Source: CAVVEQ01 sp963828855
GTDB taxonomy: Bacteria; Chloroflexota; Anaerolineae; Anaerolineales; Anaerolineaceae
Assembly (NCBI GenBank): GCA_963828855.1
Contig: CAWHGB010000001.1
Coordinates: forward strand, 1-64,000
Direction of reading: 5' to 3'
Length of the DNA stretch: 64,000 bases
The notes beneath the pieces are model-generated. The model was not told the DNA's origin and ran no database searches. It was given only the letters and a program-made list of their open reading frames with translations. A program made the position numbers and the translations under genes. Positions 49,605 to 58,294 of this stretch are shown here, piece after piece (the first letter of the stretch is position 1; every line of letters begins with the position of its first letter).

Positions 49605-49967
49605 TCAACTAATATGGGAAGGGAGCGGCGGTGAATAAACCCACACGATTCTGAGCGGCTCATCACCGATATTTTCCACCCGGTGTTTTTTCCCCAGGGG
49701 TGAATAAAAGGCAGTCTCGGGACCGATCTCCCACTCCCCCTCCCCCTCAATGACGATCTTCGCCTTGCCGCTGATCAGGAAAAGTACCTCTTCGGATTCT
49801 TCATGGACATGGTCCGGGATCATGCTGCCAACCTCGGTGATATTCATGCCCATGGAAACGTTTTTCAGCCCGCCAAATTTTGGGGCAAGGAGCAGCTTGG
49901 AAACCCTGGGGGGAATGCGGTGCTCTCCTTCCACATCAGCAGCTCGGACAAAGGGTAAATTGCTCAT
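49605..49967 (-). CDS. Small cupin-domain protein
   Basis: A 120-aa single cupin. DHVHEESEEVLFLISGKAKI is cupin motif 1 with two His and one Glu as metal ligands; FYSPLGKKHRVENIGDEPLRIVWVY is motif 2 with the last His. GGAGC precedes the ATG. It is the first gene after the minus-strand promoter at 50029-50057. It could be a sugar isomerase or a small-molecule binder; nothing decides. Confidence 0.82.
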   Translation of the reverse strand: MSNLPFVRAADVEGEHRIPPRVSKLLLAPKFGGLKNVSMGMNITEVGSMIPDHVHEESEEVLFLISGKAKIVIEGEGEWEIGPETAFYSPLGKKHRVENIGDEPLRIVWVYSPPLPSHIS

Positions 49968-50028
49968 AATTGCTCCAAATATGATTGTTTCATCTGTCAG
50001 AACATAGTTTTACCATAACGATATATGT

Positions 50029-50057
50029 AGTATAGCGATTATTTCACCCTTTGTCAA
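50029..50057 (-). promoter_or_regulatory. Promoter of the cupin-AOR-MBL operon
   Basis: Minus strand TTGACA (50057-50052), exactly 17 bases, TATACT (50034-50029). The leader to the cupin ATG is about 55 bases and carries a lone TGAAAC half-site near 49993-49988, but not the full palindrome seen upstream of the ABC operons. Confidence 0.8.
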
Positions 50058-50113
50058 CCACTTTATCTGATGTCAGGTATCTGGAAACGCTTGACGCGGA
50101 AGATATGAAATGA

Positions 50114-50144
50114 TATTCTATCTAACAAAACCCTATTCTGTCTA
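50114..50144 (+). repeat. Two direct repeats upstream of the Ldh_2 gene
   Basis: TATTCTATCTA (50114-50124) and TATTCTGTCTA (50134-50144) differ by one base and are 20 bases apart, two helix turns. They lie in the divergent intergenic region, about 95 bases before the dehydrogenase start. A tandem regulator site is likely. Confidence 0.5.
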
Positions 50145-50236
50145 GTGATACCATCTTGAACAACCTTATTATAGGATTGGATATTGAAGTTCCGGTTACA
50201 ATGACGGGAAGGGGATACTGCTTTGAGGAGAGCCTG

Positions 50237-51340
50237 ATGGAAAATATTTATTACATTCCGGTTGAAACATTGAGCGCATTTATGAAGGACGTGCTTCAGG
50301 GCGTGGGGGTATCTCCAGAGGATGCCGCGGTCTGCACAGATGTCATCCTGGCATCCGACCTGCGCGGGATCGAATCCCACGGGATTGGACGCTTGAAATA
50401 CTATTACGAGCGAATCAAAGCCGGTCAGCACCAGGTGAAGACCAATTTTGAGATCATCCGCGAAAGCCCCACCACCGCGGTGGTGGATGGACATCACGGT
50501 ATGGGCATGGTGGTGGCCAAACGCGCCATGGAACTTGCCATCGAAAAAGCCCGGAAATACGGGATGGGGGCAGTGGCGGTGCGCAACTCCACCCACTTCG
50601 GTATTGCCGGGTATTACCCCATCATGGCCACCCAGGCGGGCATGATCGGGATGACCTTCACCAATGCCCGTCCGGCGGTAACCCCCACCTTCGGTGTGCA
50701 GCCCATGCTGGGCACCAACCCGATCGCCTTTGGCGCACCCACCGATGAACCATTCCCCTTCCTGTATGACGCCGCCACGCCCATCATCCAGCGCGGCAAG
50801 GTGGAAGTCTACGCCCGGGCGGAAAAACCCATGCTGAAAGGCTGGATCATCGACCAGAACGGAAACGACATGACCGACCCCCAGCAGATCCTGGCCGAGA
50901 TCCCCAAAGGCAATGCAGCCCTTCTACCCCTGGGTGGAAAGGGCGAGGATCTTGGCGGGCACAAGGGCTACGGGCTGGGCACCATGGTGGAGATCTTCTC
51001 CGGAGCCTTGCAGCAGGGCGCGTTTCTCTATGGTCTGACCGGGATCGGCGAAGACGGCAAACCCGCCCCCTTCCGCATCGGGCATTTCTTCATGGCGATC
51101 AATGTCGAGAATTTCTGCCCGCTGGAGGACTTCAAGAAAACCACCGGGCAGATCATGCGCGAACTGCGCGCTTCCACGAAAATGCCTGGTCAGACCCGCA
51201 TCTATACCGCTGGCGAAAAAGAATATGAAAACGAAAAGCGCGTCCGCAGGGAAGGCGTTGCCGTGGTCCCCAACCTGCAGAAAGAGATCAAATTCCTGCA
51301 GAAAGAATTGAACCTGACGGGGTATGTTTTCCCCTTCTAG
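50237..51340 (+). CDS. Ldh_2-family NAD(P)-dependent malate/lactate-type dehydrogenase
   Basis: A 367-aa oxidoreductase of the YlbC/AllD/ComC (Ldh_2) family, distinct from classical lactate dehydrogenases. ASDLRGIESHGIGRL (with the catalytic-region His), VRNSTHFGIAGYYPIMA, LGTNPIAFGAPT and LGGHKGYGLGTMVEI are family motifs. Members oxidise 2-hydroxy acids such as malate, sulfolactate or ureidoglycolate. The ATG at 50237 follows GAGGAGAG. It has its own terminator just downstream. Confidence 0.9.
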   Translation: MENIYYIPVETLSAFMKDVLQGVGVSPEDAAVCTDVILASDLRGIESHGIGRLKYYYERIKAGQHQVKTNFEIIRESPTTAVVDGHHGMGMVVAKRAMELAIEKARKYGMGAVAVRNSTHFGIAGYYPIMATQAGMIGMTFTNARPAVTPTFGVQPMLGTNPIAFGAPTDEPFPFLYDAATPIIQRGKVEVYARAEKPMLKGWIIDQNGNDMTDPQQILAEIPKGNAALLPLGGKGEDLGGHKGYGLGTMVEIFSGALQQGAFLYGLTGIGEDGKPAPFRIGHFFMAINVENFCPLEDFKKTTGQIMRELRASTKMPGQTRIYTAGEKEYENEKRVRREGVAVVPNLQKEIKFLQKELNLTGYVFPF

Positions 51341-51357
51341 GTTTTCTGGGTTGAATG

Positions 51358-51391
51358 AGGCGCGCACGAATCTGTGCGCGCCTTTTTATTT
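51358..51391 (+). terminator. Terminator of the Ldh_2 gene
   Basis: Perfect 10-base GC-rich arms AGGCGCGCAC/GTGCGCGCCT with a 6-base loop, followed by TTTTATTT, 18 bases after the stop codon. Confidence 0.92.
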
Positions 51392-51396
51392 CCTGA

Positions 51397-51425
51397 TTGA
51401 CAAGCAGTGTTGAAAGTGCTATTCT
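51397..51425 (+). promoter_or_regulatory. Promoter of the nitroreductase-fumarase gene group
   Basis: TTGACA (51397-51402), 17 bases, TATTCT (51420-51425). It directly follows the preceding terminator. An inverted pair GTATCA...TGATAC lies between the promoter and the first gene and may be an operator. Confidence 0.8.
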
Positions 51426-51510
51426 AGGTTTGTATCATTCAACGATATTATGTTTTATCAGGTGATACTTCTAATTTACACCCATCCACTTTCCCTGAGG
51501 AGGAGCAGGC

Positions 51511-52186
51511 ATGCCGGAAACTTACTCTCTTGTGGAAGCCACCCTGAAAGTGATCCAGGACCGTCGCAGTATCCGGGAGTATTCTCCCGAACCGGTATCC
51601 GACCAGGATATCGATCTTATTCTCGAGGCTGCCCGCCAGGCGCCTTCCGGGGAGAATGCCCAGCCCTGGCGCTACGTGGTCGTCAAGGATCCTGCAACCC
51701 GCAAAAAACTGGGTGCCCTGGCAGGTGGCGGCCAGCGGACGCAGGTTCACAGCCGAATTCGTCACCAACAAAATGCAGGAGCGTTTTGCCAGCCTGGAGG
51801 ATGAGGCCAAGAAGAAAGCTGCCTTCGAAAAACTGACCTCCGGTCAGGTTTCCGCCTTCCTCGCGGATGCCCCGGTCAGCATTGTTGTGGTCGGCAGGAA
51901 GGACGTCTGGGATCTTCCTTACGACACATCGGCAGCCATCGAGAATATCCTCCTGATGGTCACCGCCCTCGACCTGGGTGCCTGTTGGGTGATCGCCCCC
52001 TGCATCGATATCCGCGACGAGGAACGTCTGAAAAAACTCCTGGGTTTGCCGGAAGGCATCAAAGCCGTCAGCATCATCTCGATCGGACACCCCACCCGTC
52101 CCCACCGGCCGCGGCCACGTCTACCCCTCAAGGAGATCGTGTTCCGTGAAACCTGGGGCGATCCGTACTATAAGGATGAAGCATGA
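51511..52186 (+). CDS. Nitroreductase-family flavoprotein (frameshifted)
   Basis: About 225 codons. RRSIREYSPEPVSDQDIDLILEAARQAPSGENAQPWRYVVV is the FMN-binding N-terminus; the rest shows SAAIENILLMVTALDLGACWVI and LGLPEGIKAVSIISIGHP. A shift near 51735 lies between the two parts. The family reduces nitro groups, quinones or enones with NAD(P)H. GAGGAGGAGC precedes the ATG. It is the first gene of the plus-strand unit that includes the CoA-transferase. Confidence 0.87.
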
Positions 52187-52647
52187 AAACGAATTCCGTA
52201 CCGCTCGATTACGCCAATACGCTCATGTTTGAACTGGAAAAAGCCTTTTTCGATGAGCGGGGTAAAGGCGCGCGCTTCCGCATGACCACCGTGGGCAGGG
52301 AATTCTTCAGGGAAAAATGCCTTCCCCGTCTGAAATCAGGCGAGGTGGACCACATCATTGCGACCGTGAGAGACCTTCTCAAAGAAGAAGGCATCGCTGC
52401 TGATGTTACCTACACTGGGGAGGAACGGCTGCTGCGCGTGCGGGTGCAGGGCTGCATTCACCGTCCGGTCGAAGATAGCATGGTCGCCCGCGGAGTGGAA
52501 CCGTTCACCTGCGTGCCAGCCAACCTGATCGTCCTGGCTATCGAGGAAAAGCTGGATCGCCCGGTGGAGCTGGCCGAGATCAAACTGGTAGATGGTGCCT
52601 GCCAGCTCCTGCTGGTCATTTTCGATACCCGTCCCTCCCTGAAATAG
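52183..52647 (+). CDS. Uncharacterised protein with four conserved-looking cysteines
   Basis: A 154-aa soluble protein I do not recognise. It has Cys46, Cys91, Cys110 and Cys140 with His93, in QGCIHRPVED, PFTCVPANL and VDGACQLLL; the spacing could hold a metal or small ligand. Its ATG overlaps the nitroreductase stop (ATGA), and the CoA-transferase follows after 9 bases, so it is translated with both. A small-molecule-binding or redox partner role is only inference. Confidence 0.75.
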   Translation: MKTNSVPLDYANTLMFELEKAFFDERGKGARFRMTTVGREFFREKCLPRLKSGEVDHIIATVRDLLKEEGIAADVTYTGEERLLRVRVQGCIHRPVEDSMVARGVEPFTCVPANLIVLAIEEKLDRPVELAEIKLVDGACQLLLVIFDTRPSLK

Positions 52648-52656
52648 GAGCCCGGT

Positions 52657-53556
52657 ATGTCCAAACTCGTCTCGCTTTCCGAAGCGGTATCCTCCATCCC
52701 ATCCGGGGCGCATATTTCCCTTTCCGGATTCGCCATCACCCGCTGCGCGATGGCGTTCGCCCGTGAGGTGATCCGCCAGGGCTTGAAGGATCTGACCCTC
52801 TCCCAATGCGTTGGCGCCATGGATGCCGATCTACTTGTCGGAGCTGGTGCGGTGAACCGCCTGATCTACGGCGGTGGATCGCTGGATCGATTTGGCCGCC
52901 TGGCTTGCGTTAACCGCGGTATTGAGGATGGGACATTGAAAGCCGATGAATACAGCAGCCTTTCGGTGGCCTTCCGTTACCTGGCCGGATCATTGGGGTT
53001 GCCCTTCATCCCCATTCGCTCCCTGCGCGGTTCGGACCTGATGAACCAACTCGAGGAAAAATCCCCCGGAGATGTAGCTGAGGTGGACGACCCCTTCAGC
53101 GGGAAATCCTGGAAAGTCCTCCGCCCCCTTAACCCGGACGTCGCGGTTGTGCAGGTGCAGTCCGCGGATGAGGAAGGCAACGCCTGGATCATGGGTCCGC
53201 GCTGGGATAACGTGGAACAGGTCAAGGCCGCCAAACGCACCATCCTGATCACTGAAAATATCATCTCCAACAAATCTATCCGCCAGAACCCGGAACGCAC
53301 GGTCATCCCCGGCTTGTTCGTTTCGCATGTGGTGGAACTTCCCTTTGGGGCTCATCCCACCTCCGTATATCGCGAATACGACTACGATTCAAAGGCAATC
53401 GAGGAGTATGTGGAAGCCAGCAAGACACCGGAGTCCTTTAAATCATTTCTCGAGCGAACCGTTTTCGGGGTGAAAGATCATTCCGCCTACCTGGACCTGA
53501 TGGGCGGGAAGAACAACCTGCGAAAATTGAAAGCTGACCCGGTTTTGGGGTACTGA
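52657..53556 (+). CDS. CoA-transferase family I, subunit A
   Basis: A 299-aa subunit like GctA/AtoD. SGAHISLSGFAITRCAMAF is the N-terminal CoA-transferase region; LNPDVAVVQVQSADEEGNAW and FGAHPTSVYREYDYD are typical of glutaconate-type enzymes. TAGGAGCCCGGT precedes the ATG. With subunit B it exchanges CoA between acyl-CoA and a free acid. The substrate acid is not known; an acid made by the AOR branch is a possibility. Confidence 0.88.
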   Translation: MSKLVSLSEAVSSIPSGAHISLSGFAITRCAMAFAREVIRQGLKDLTLSQCVGAMDADLLVGAGAVNRLIYGGGSLDRFGRLACVNRGIEDGTLKADEYSSLSVAFRYLAGSLGLPFIPIRSLRGSDLMNQLEEKSPGDVAEVDDPFSGKSWKVLRPLNPDVAVVQVQSADEEGNAWIMGPRWDNVEQVKAAKRTILITENIISNKSIRQNPERTVIPGLFVSHVVELPFGAHPTSVYREYDYDSKAIEEYVEASKTPESFKSFLERTVFGVKDHSAYLDLMGGKNNLRKLKADPVLGY

Positions 53557-53565
53557 GGAGGATGA

Positions 53566-54330
53566 ATGACCTTTGATTACTCTCCCTCCGAATTGATGGC
53601 GGTCGCAGGTGCCCGTGAGCTGCAGGATCGCCAGGTTGTAGCGGTTGGATTGGGCCTGCCGGTGGTGGCATCCTTCCTGGCCAAGCTGACCCACGCTCCC
53701 AATATGACCATCCTCTTCGAACTTGGCGTGATCAATCCCCAGCCCATCCATACCGGCGTGGGATTGGCGGATCCGCGGGTCTGGTACCAGGCTGAAGTTC
53801 TGAGCAGTTTTGTGGATATCCTCGGCGGCATCCTGCACGCTGGTCGCGTGGATGTTGGCTTCCTGGGCGGACTGGAAACAGATAAATTCGGGAACCTGAA
53901 CACAACCCTGGTCGGCGACCCGCGCGGAAAATTCCGTCATATGGTGGGCAGCGGCGGGGCGAACGATATCGCCTCATGTGCCCAGCGCACCGTGATCATT
54001 ATCCGCCATGAAGCCCATAAACTCCAGGAGGCGATCAGCTTCATCACCAGCCCGGGATATATCACCGGAGGCGATAGCCGCCAGCAAGCCGGGCTGCGGG
54101 GCGGACCCTACCGGGTGATCACAAATAAGGCGATCTTCAAGTTCAACGAAAACACCCGTGAGATGGAATTGCTCTCCATCCATCCCGGGAATACCCTGGA
54201 GGACGTCCTTCAGACAATGGGGTTTATCCCCCTGGTTCCTGAAGAGGTGCCATTCACCGACCCTCCCTCCCCGGAACAGGTGCGCCTGATCCGCGATGTG
54301 ATCGATCCCCAACGGATCTATATGTGTTGA
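53566..54330 (+). CDS. CoA-transferase family I, subunit B
   Basis: A 254-aa partner like GctB. MTILFELGVI carries the likely catalytic Glu, and GLGLPVVASFLAKLTHAP, GFLGGLETDKFGNLNTT and MVGSGGANDIASCAQRTVII follow. GAGGAGG precedes the ATG, 9 bases after subunit A. Confidence 0.88.
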   Translation: MTFDYSPSELMAVAGARELQDRQVVAVGLGLPVVASFLAKLTHAPNMTILFELGVINPQPIHTGVGLADPRVWYQAEVLSSFVDILGGILHAGRVDVGFLGGLETDKFGNLNTTLVGDPRGKFRHMVGSGGANDIASCAQRTVIIIRHEAHKLQEAISFITSPGYITGGDSRQQAGLRGGPYRVITNKAIFKFNENTREMELLSIHPGNTLEDVLQTMGFIPLVPEEVPFTDPPSPEQVRLIRDVIDPQRIYMC

Positions 54331-54358
54331 GATTTTTTTAGAACAGGAAAACTGATAA

Positions 54359-54544
54359 ATGCCCTATGTCGTAACCAGCGAGTGCATCCTGTGCGGAGCC
54401 TGTGTTTCGGGATGTGAAAGCGACGCGATCACCGAAGATGAGACGCAATGCCGAATAGATATTGAGATTTGTGTTGAATGCGGTACCTGCGCTGCTAATT
54501 GTCCCTCGTCTGCTATCATATGGGAAGATGAGACTCCCCAATAA
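54359..54544 (+). CDS. 2[4Fe-4S] ferredoxin
   Basis: A 61-aa clostridial-type ferredoxin. CILCGACVSGCESDAI and CVECGTCAANCPSSAI each supply the CxxCxxCxxxC pattern; the fourth Cys is preceded by Gly or Asn rather than always by Cys-Pro. It is a soluble low-potential electron carrier. Its position after the CoA-transferase and its likely link to AOR point to coupling of acid formation with reduced ferredoxin. Confidence 0.93.
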   Translation: MPYVVTSECILCGACVSGCESDAITEDETQCRIDIEICVECGTCAANCPSSAIIWEDETPQ

Positions 54545-54578
54545 TCTCATCCTATTCCAGAAAAAGTGAGATATCGAG

Positions 54579-55354
54579 ATGGCCAACGAAAACATTGAAT
54601 ACAGCGTGAGATCAATTGAACGGGCTTTACAGATCCTGGATTGCTTTGACACCCGGCATGGGGATCTCGGCTTGACCGAAATCGCGCAGCGGGTTGGGCT
54701 GCATAAAGCCACCACGCACCGAATCGTGGCCACGCTGTTGAACCGGGGTTACCTGGATCGAATCCCCCGACGGTCAAAAATACCGCCTTGGCCTCCGCCT
54801 GGCCAGCCTGGGCTCGCTTGTCACCAGCCAGATGAACCTGCGCCGGGATAGCCTGCCCTATTTGAATCAATTGGTCGAACGGTTCGGTGAAACCTGCGAC
54901 CTCAGCATTTTCGATAACGGCGAGGTTCTTTATATCGAAGTCCTGCGCAGCAACCACGCGTTGAATATCGCCGCTGCCATTGGCCAACGGCTGCCCCTGC
55001 ACTGCACCGCGTCCGGCAAAGTTTTTCTCGCTCACATGCCGGTATCGGAGCGCGGGCAAATATCTGGTTCCCCCCCTGCCTTCCTTCACCGCGAAGACGA
55101 TCACCTCGCCCGAGAAGTTGACCCTGCAATTTCGGGAGATCCTGGATAAAGGGTACGCGGTGGACGACGAGGAAATGGAGCTGGGCATCCGCGCTATTTC
55201 GGCTCCGATCTTCAACCAGGAAGGCAAAGTGGTCGCTGCGGTGAGCATTCCCAGTCCCGTTACCCGCATGCCCGATCAACGCATCCACGAATTCGCCGCC
55301 GGATTAATGGAGACGACCATGCAATGCTCCCGCAGGCAGGGCTGGGTCGGTTGA
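54579..55354 (+). CDS. IclR-family transcriptional regulator 1 (frameshifted)
   Basis: About 258 codons. The N-terminal winged HTH reads YSVRSIERALQILDCFD, LTEIAQRVGLHKATTHRIVATLLNRGYL. The effector domain has CDLSIFDNGEVLYIEVL, QRLPLHCTASGKVFLA, ELGIRAISAPIFNQEGKVVAAVSIP. Shifts near 54775 and 55065 place it in three frames. IclR proteins sense small acids or sugars and bind short palindromes. It is located inside the plus-strand catabolic cluster and may be the repressor of this or the divergent operon. Confidence 0.87.
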
Positions 55355-55415
55355 AAGAAATCGCGGGGTGTGTTCTTCGCAATACGACCCGCTCAACTTA
55401 TAAATTGAGTTGCCC

Positions 55416-56712
55416 ATGACACCCATCACCAAAAAAGCTGCCCTGGATTACCACCGTCTAGGCGGCATCCCCGGCAAGATCGAGATCATCCCAACCAAAC
55501 CGTTGGAGACCCAGTTTGACCTTGGGCTGGCATATACTCCCGGCGTGGCCTACCCTGTTCTGGAGATCGACCGCGACCCGCTCCTCGCCTATGAGTACAC
55601 CGCCAAAGGCAACCTGGTGGCGGTGGTCTCCAACGGGACAGCCATCCTGGGGCTGGGAAATCGCGGCGCGCTGGCAAGCAAGCCGGTCATGGAAGGCAAA
55701 TCCGTTCTTTTCAAGAAACTTGGCGGTCTGGATAGCATGGATATCGAGATCGATTCAGAAGACCCGGAAACGGTCATCAACGTCACCGCCAGCATTGCTC
55801 AAACATTTGGCGGGATCAACCTGGAGGATATCCGCTCCCCGGAGTGTTTCCATATCGAACAGGAACTTCAAAAGCGGCTGGATATCCCCGTTTTTCATGA
55901 TGACCAGCACGGTACCGCCATTATCCTTGGTGCCGCCCTGCTCAACTCCCTGGAGATCACCGGCAAAAAGGTCGACCAGATCAAGGTCGTTTTTTCCGGT
56001 GCCGGGGCAGCCGCTCTCGGGTCTGCGGCGCTGCTCCTATCCCTGGGGGTTCCCCGGGAGAATATCTGGATGTGCGATGTGGACGGCCTGGTCTTCAAAG
56101 GCCGCAGCGAAGGTATGTTCCCTGAAAAAGAACGTTTCGCGAATGGGGGCAAGCCGGCGAAATTGGGGGAAGTCCTGGAAGGTGCGGATATGTTTATCGG
56201 TCTTTCCGTGGGCAATATTGTCACCCCGGAAATGTTGAAAAGAATGCGAACCAACCCGGTGATCTTCGCCATGGCGAACCCGGATCCTGAGATCACTTTT
56301 AATAAAGCCAGGGCAGCCAGGCCGGATGCGATCGTCGGCACAGGCCGCTCGGATTATCCCAATCAGGTCAATAACGTTCTCGGGTTTCCCTATATCTTCC
56401 GCGGTGCCCTCGATGTCCGCGCAAAAACCATCAACACAGAAATGAAACTGGCCGCCAGCCGCGCCCTGGCGGACCTGGCCAAAGAAGCGGTACCGCCCTC
56501 CGTCCTGAAGGCTTACGGACTTGCCAGCCTGGCTTTTGGTCCGGATTATGTGATCCCCAAACCCATCGACTCGCGCCTGATCCTATGGGAATCGCCGGCA
56601 GTAGCCAGGGCGGCAATTCAAACCAGGGCTAGCGCGGATCGATCTTGACCTGGCGAAATACAGGGAAAAACTGGAAGAGCGCATCAACCGCCAGGAAAGA
56701 GAGGCTGTATGA
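55416..56712 (+). CDS. NAD(P)-dependent malic enzyme (frameshifted at C-terminus)
   Basis: About 432 codons; oxidatively decarboxylates malate to pyruvate. LGLAYTPGVAYPVLEI, FHDDQHGTAIILGAALLNSLE, VFSGAGAAALGSAALL (Rossmann) and FAMANPDPEITF are typical of the short bacterial form without a phosphotransacetylase domain. Near 56628, dropping one A restores QTGLARIDLDLAKYREKLEERI and a stop at 56710-56712 that overlaps the fumarase start. The ATG at 55416 is used; a TTG 6 bases upstream is also possible. Confidence 0.9.
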
Positions 56713-57585
56713 TGAAGGACCTCACCGAAGATATCCTGGAGCTGATCCGCCAGACTTCAACGGACCTTCCTCCGGATATTGAGAAACGTCTCCGGGAGGC
56801 ACGCGATAAAGAAGAACCCGGGTCCGCTGCCCGCAAAGCCATGGATACCATCCTCGCGAATGTGGAAATGACCCGCCGGGATTCCACTCCCATCTGCCAG
56901 GATACTGGCACGCCCCTCTTTTTTGTTAAAATTCCCGAGGGCTGGAATGCGCGCGATATCAGAAAATGGATCCGCGCCGCGGTTGCTGAAGCAACCCGGT
57001 TGACCTATCTTCGTCCAAATGCGGTCGATTCGATCAGCGGAAAGAACTCGGGCAATAACCTGGGTTCAAAATACTTCCCCACGATTCACTTCGAGGAGAT
57101 CGACGATGGCGATCTGACCATCGATTTGATTCTCAAGGGGGGCGGCTGCGAAAATGTTGGCGCCCAATATTCCCTCCCGGATGACCGTCTAAATGCAGGG
57201 CGTGACCTGGAGGGCGTACGCAGGGTCGTCCTGGACGCAGTCAACCACGCCCAGGGAGAGGGCTGCGCGCCAGGGTTCCTGGGAGTTGCAATTGGCGGAG
57301 ACCGCGGTACCGGTTTTGTTGCCTCCAAGGAAACACCTGATTCAACCCCTGGAAACCAAAAATCCGGACCCGGATCTTGAAGCCCTGGAAAATCGGATCA
57401 CCACGGAAGCGAACCAGCTGGGGATTGGTCCAATGGGTTTCGGCGGAAAAGCCACCGTTTTGGGCACAAAAATCACCGCGGAGCACCGTCTGCCAGCCTC
57501 CTACTTCGTTACCGTCTCCTACATGTGCTGGGCATACCGTCGCCGGAAAATGATCGTCCAGGACAATCAGGTCGCGTACCTCTAA
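56712..57585 (+). CDS. Class I fumarate hydratase, alpha subunit (frameshifted)
   Basis: About 291 codons, the iron-sulfur part of two-subunit fumarase (or the related tartrate dehydratase). STPICQDTGTPLFFV holds the first cluster Cys; KGGGCENVGAQYSLP and GEGCAPGFLGVAIGGDR the others. A shift near 57330 is repaired as GFVASKKHLIQPLE, after which GPMGFGGKATVLG follows. The start overlaps the malic enzyme stop; the alternative ATG is at 56709. Malate from fumarate would feed the malic enzyme. Confidence 0.88.
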
Positions 57586-57588
57586 TGG

Positions 57589-58224
57589 ATGAATCTCATG
57601 GATAAACAAATCTTCTTACCCCTCACAGACGCTGCGGTCAAAGACTTGAGGGTCGGCGATTCCGTCCTTCTCTCCGGGACCCTGGTTACCGGGCGGGATG
57701 CTGCCCATAAATGGTTCGCGGATTGTTTTATCCATCCGAAAACTCCAGCGTCGCCGAAGGATCAGCGCATATTCGAAGAACTTCGCGGGATCCTTGCCGG
57801 CGGGGCAATCTATCACTGCGGCCCGGTGGTTGCAGGACTGGAAACGAAAGAATACCGTTTCGTCGCAGCCGGTCCTACCACCAGCGTTCGCGAGGAACCC
57901 TACCAGGCTGACGTGATGAAACTGCTGGGTATAAAGGCTGTGATCGGCAAGGGTGGGATGGGTGCCCGCACCCTGCAGGCTTGTCAGGATTTACCGGGGG
58001 TGTACCTGCATGCCATCGGTGGCGCCGCTTCGCTGATCGCGAAATCTGTGGAGGAAGTTGTTGGAGTTTACAAACTTGAGTTCGGCGTCCCGGAGGCTAT
58101 GTGGGTCATCCGAGTCCGGGATTTCCCCGCGGTGGTGACTATGGATTCACACGGCAACAGCCTGCACGACACCGTGCGCGAACGATCTGACGCAGCGCTG
58201 CAACGCCTGCTGACAAAGCCCTGA
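57589..58224 (+). CDS. Class I fumarate hydratase, beta subunit
   Basis: A 211-aa subunit. LRVGDSVLLSGTLVTGRDAAHKWF, GGAIYHCGPVVAG, AAGPTTSVREEPYQ and IGKGGMG are the standard motifs. It starts 3 bases after the alpha-subunit stop; a second ATG lies at 57598. Together the two form the active fumarase. Confidence 0.92.
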   Translation: MNLMDKQIFLPLTDAAVKDLRVGDSVLLSGTLVTGRDAAHKWFADCFIHPKTPASPKDQRIFEELRGILAGGAIYHCGPVVAGLETKEYRFVAAGPTTSVREEPYQADVMKLLGIKAVIGKGGMGARTLQACQDLPGVYLHAIGGAASLIAKSVEEVVGVYKLEFGVPEAMWVIRVRDFPAVVTMDSHGNSLHDTVRERSDAALQRLLTKP

Positions 58225-58294
58225 TCCGGAGATTTCCTCCCCTGCCCACGAGGTTATAATTAACCATCTATAAAGTTGGGAGGGTTAATACGCC

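Noticed and set aside
50237..51340. Ldh_2 dehydrogenase as AllD (ureidoglycolate dehydrogenase) completing an allantoin pathway with FdrA
   Set aside because: It is 45 kb from fdrA, stands as a single gene between other catabolic operons, and no allantoinase, allantoate hydrolase or carbamate kinase was seen.
51426..51510. GTATCA...TGATAC as a terminator hairpin
   Set aside because: The arms are only 6 bases with a 25-base loop and no T run follows; an operator half-site pair is more plausible, but unproven.
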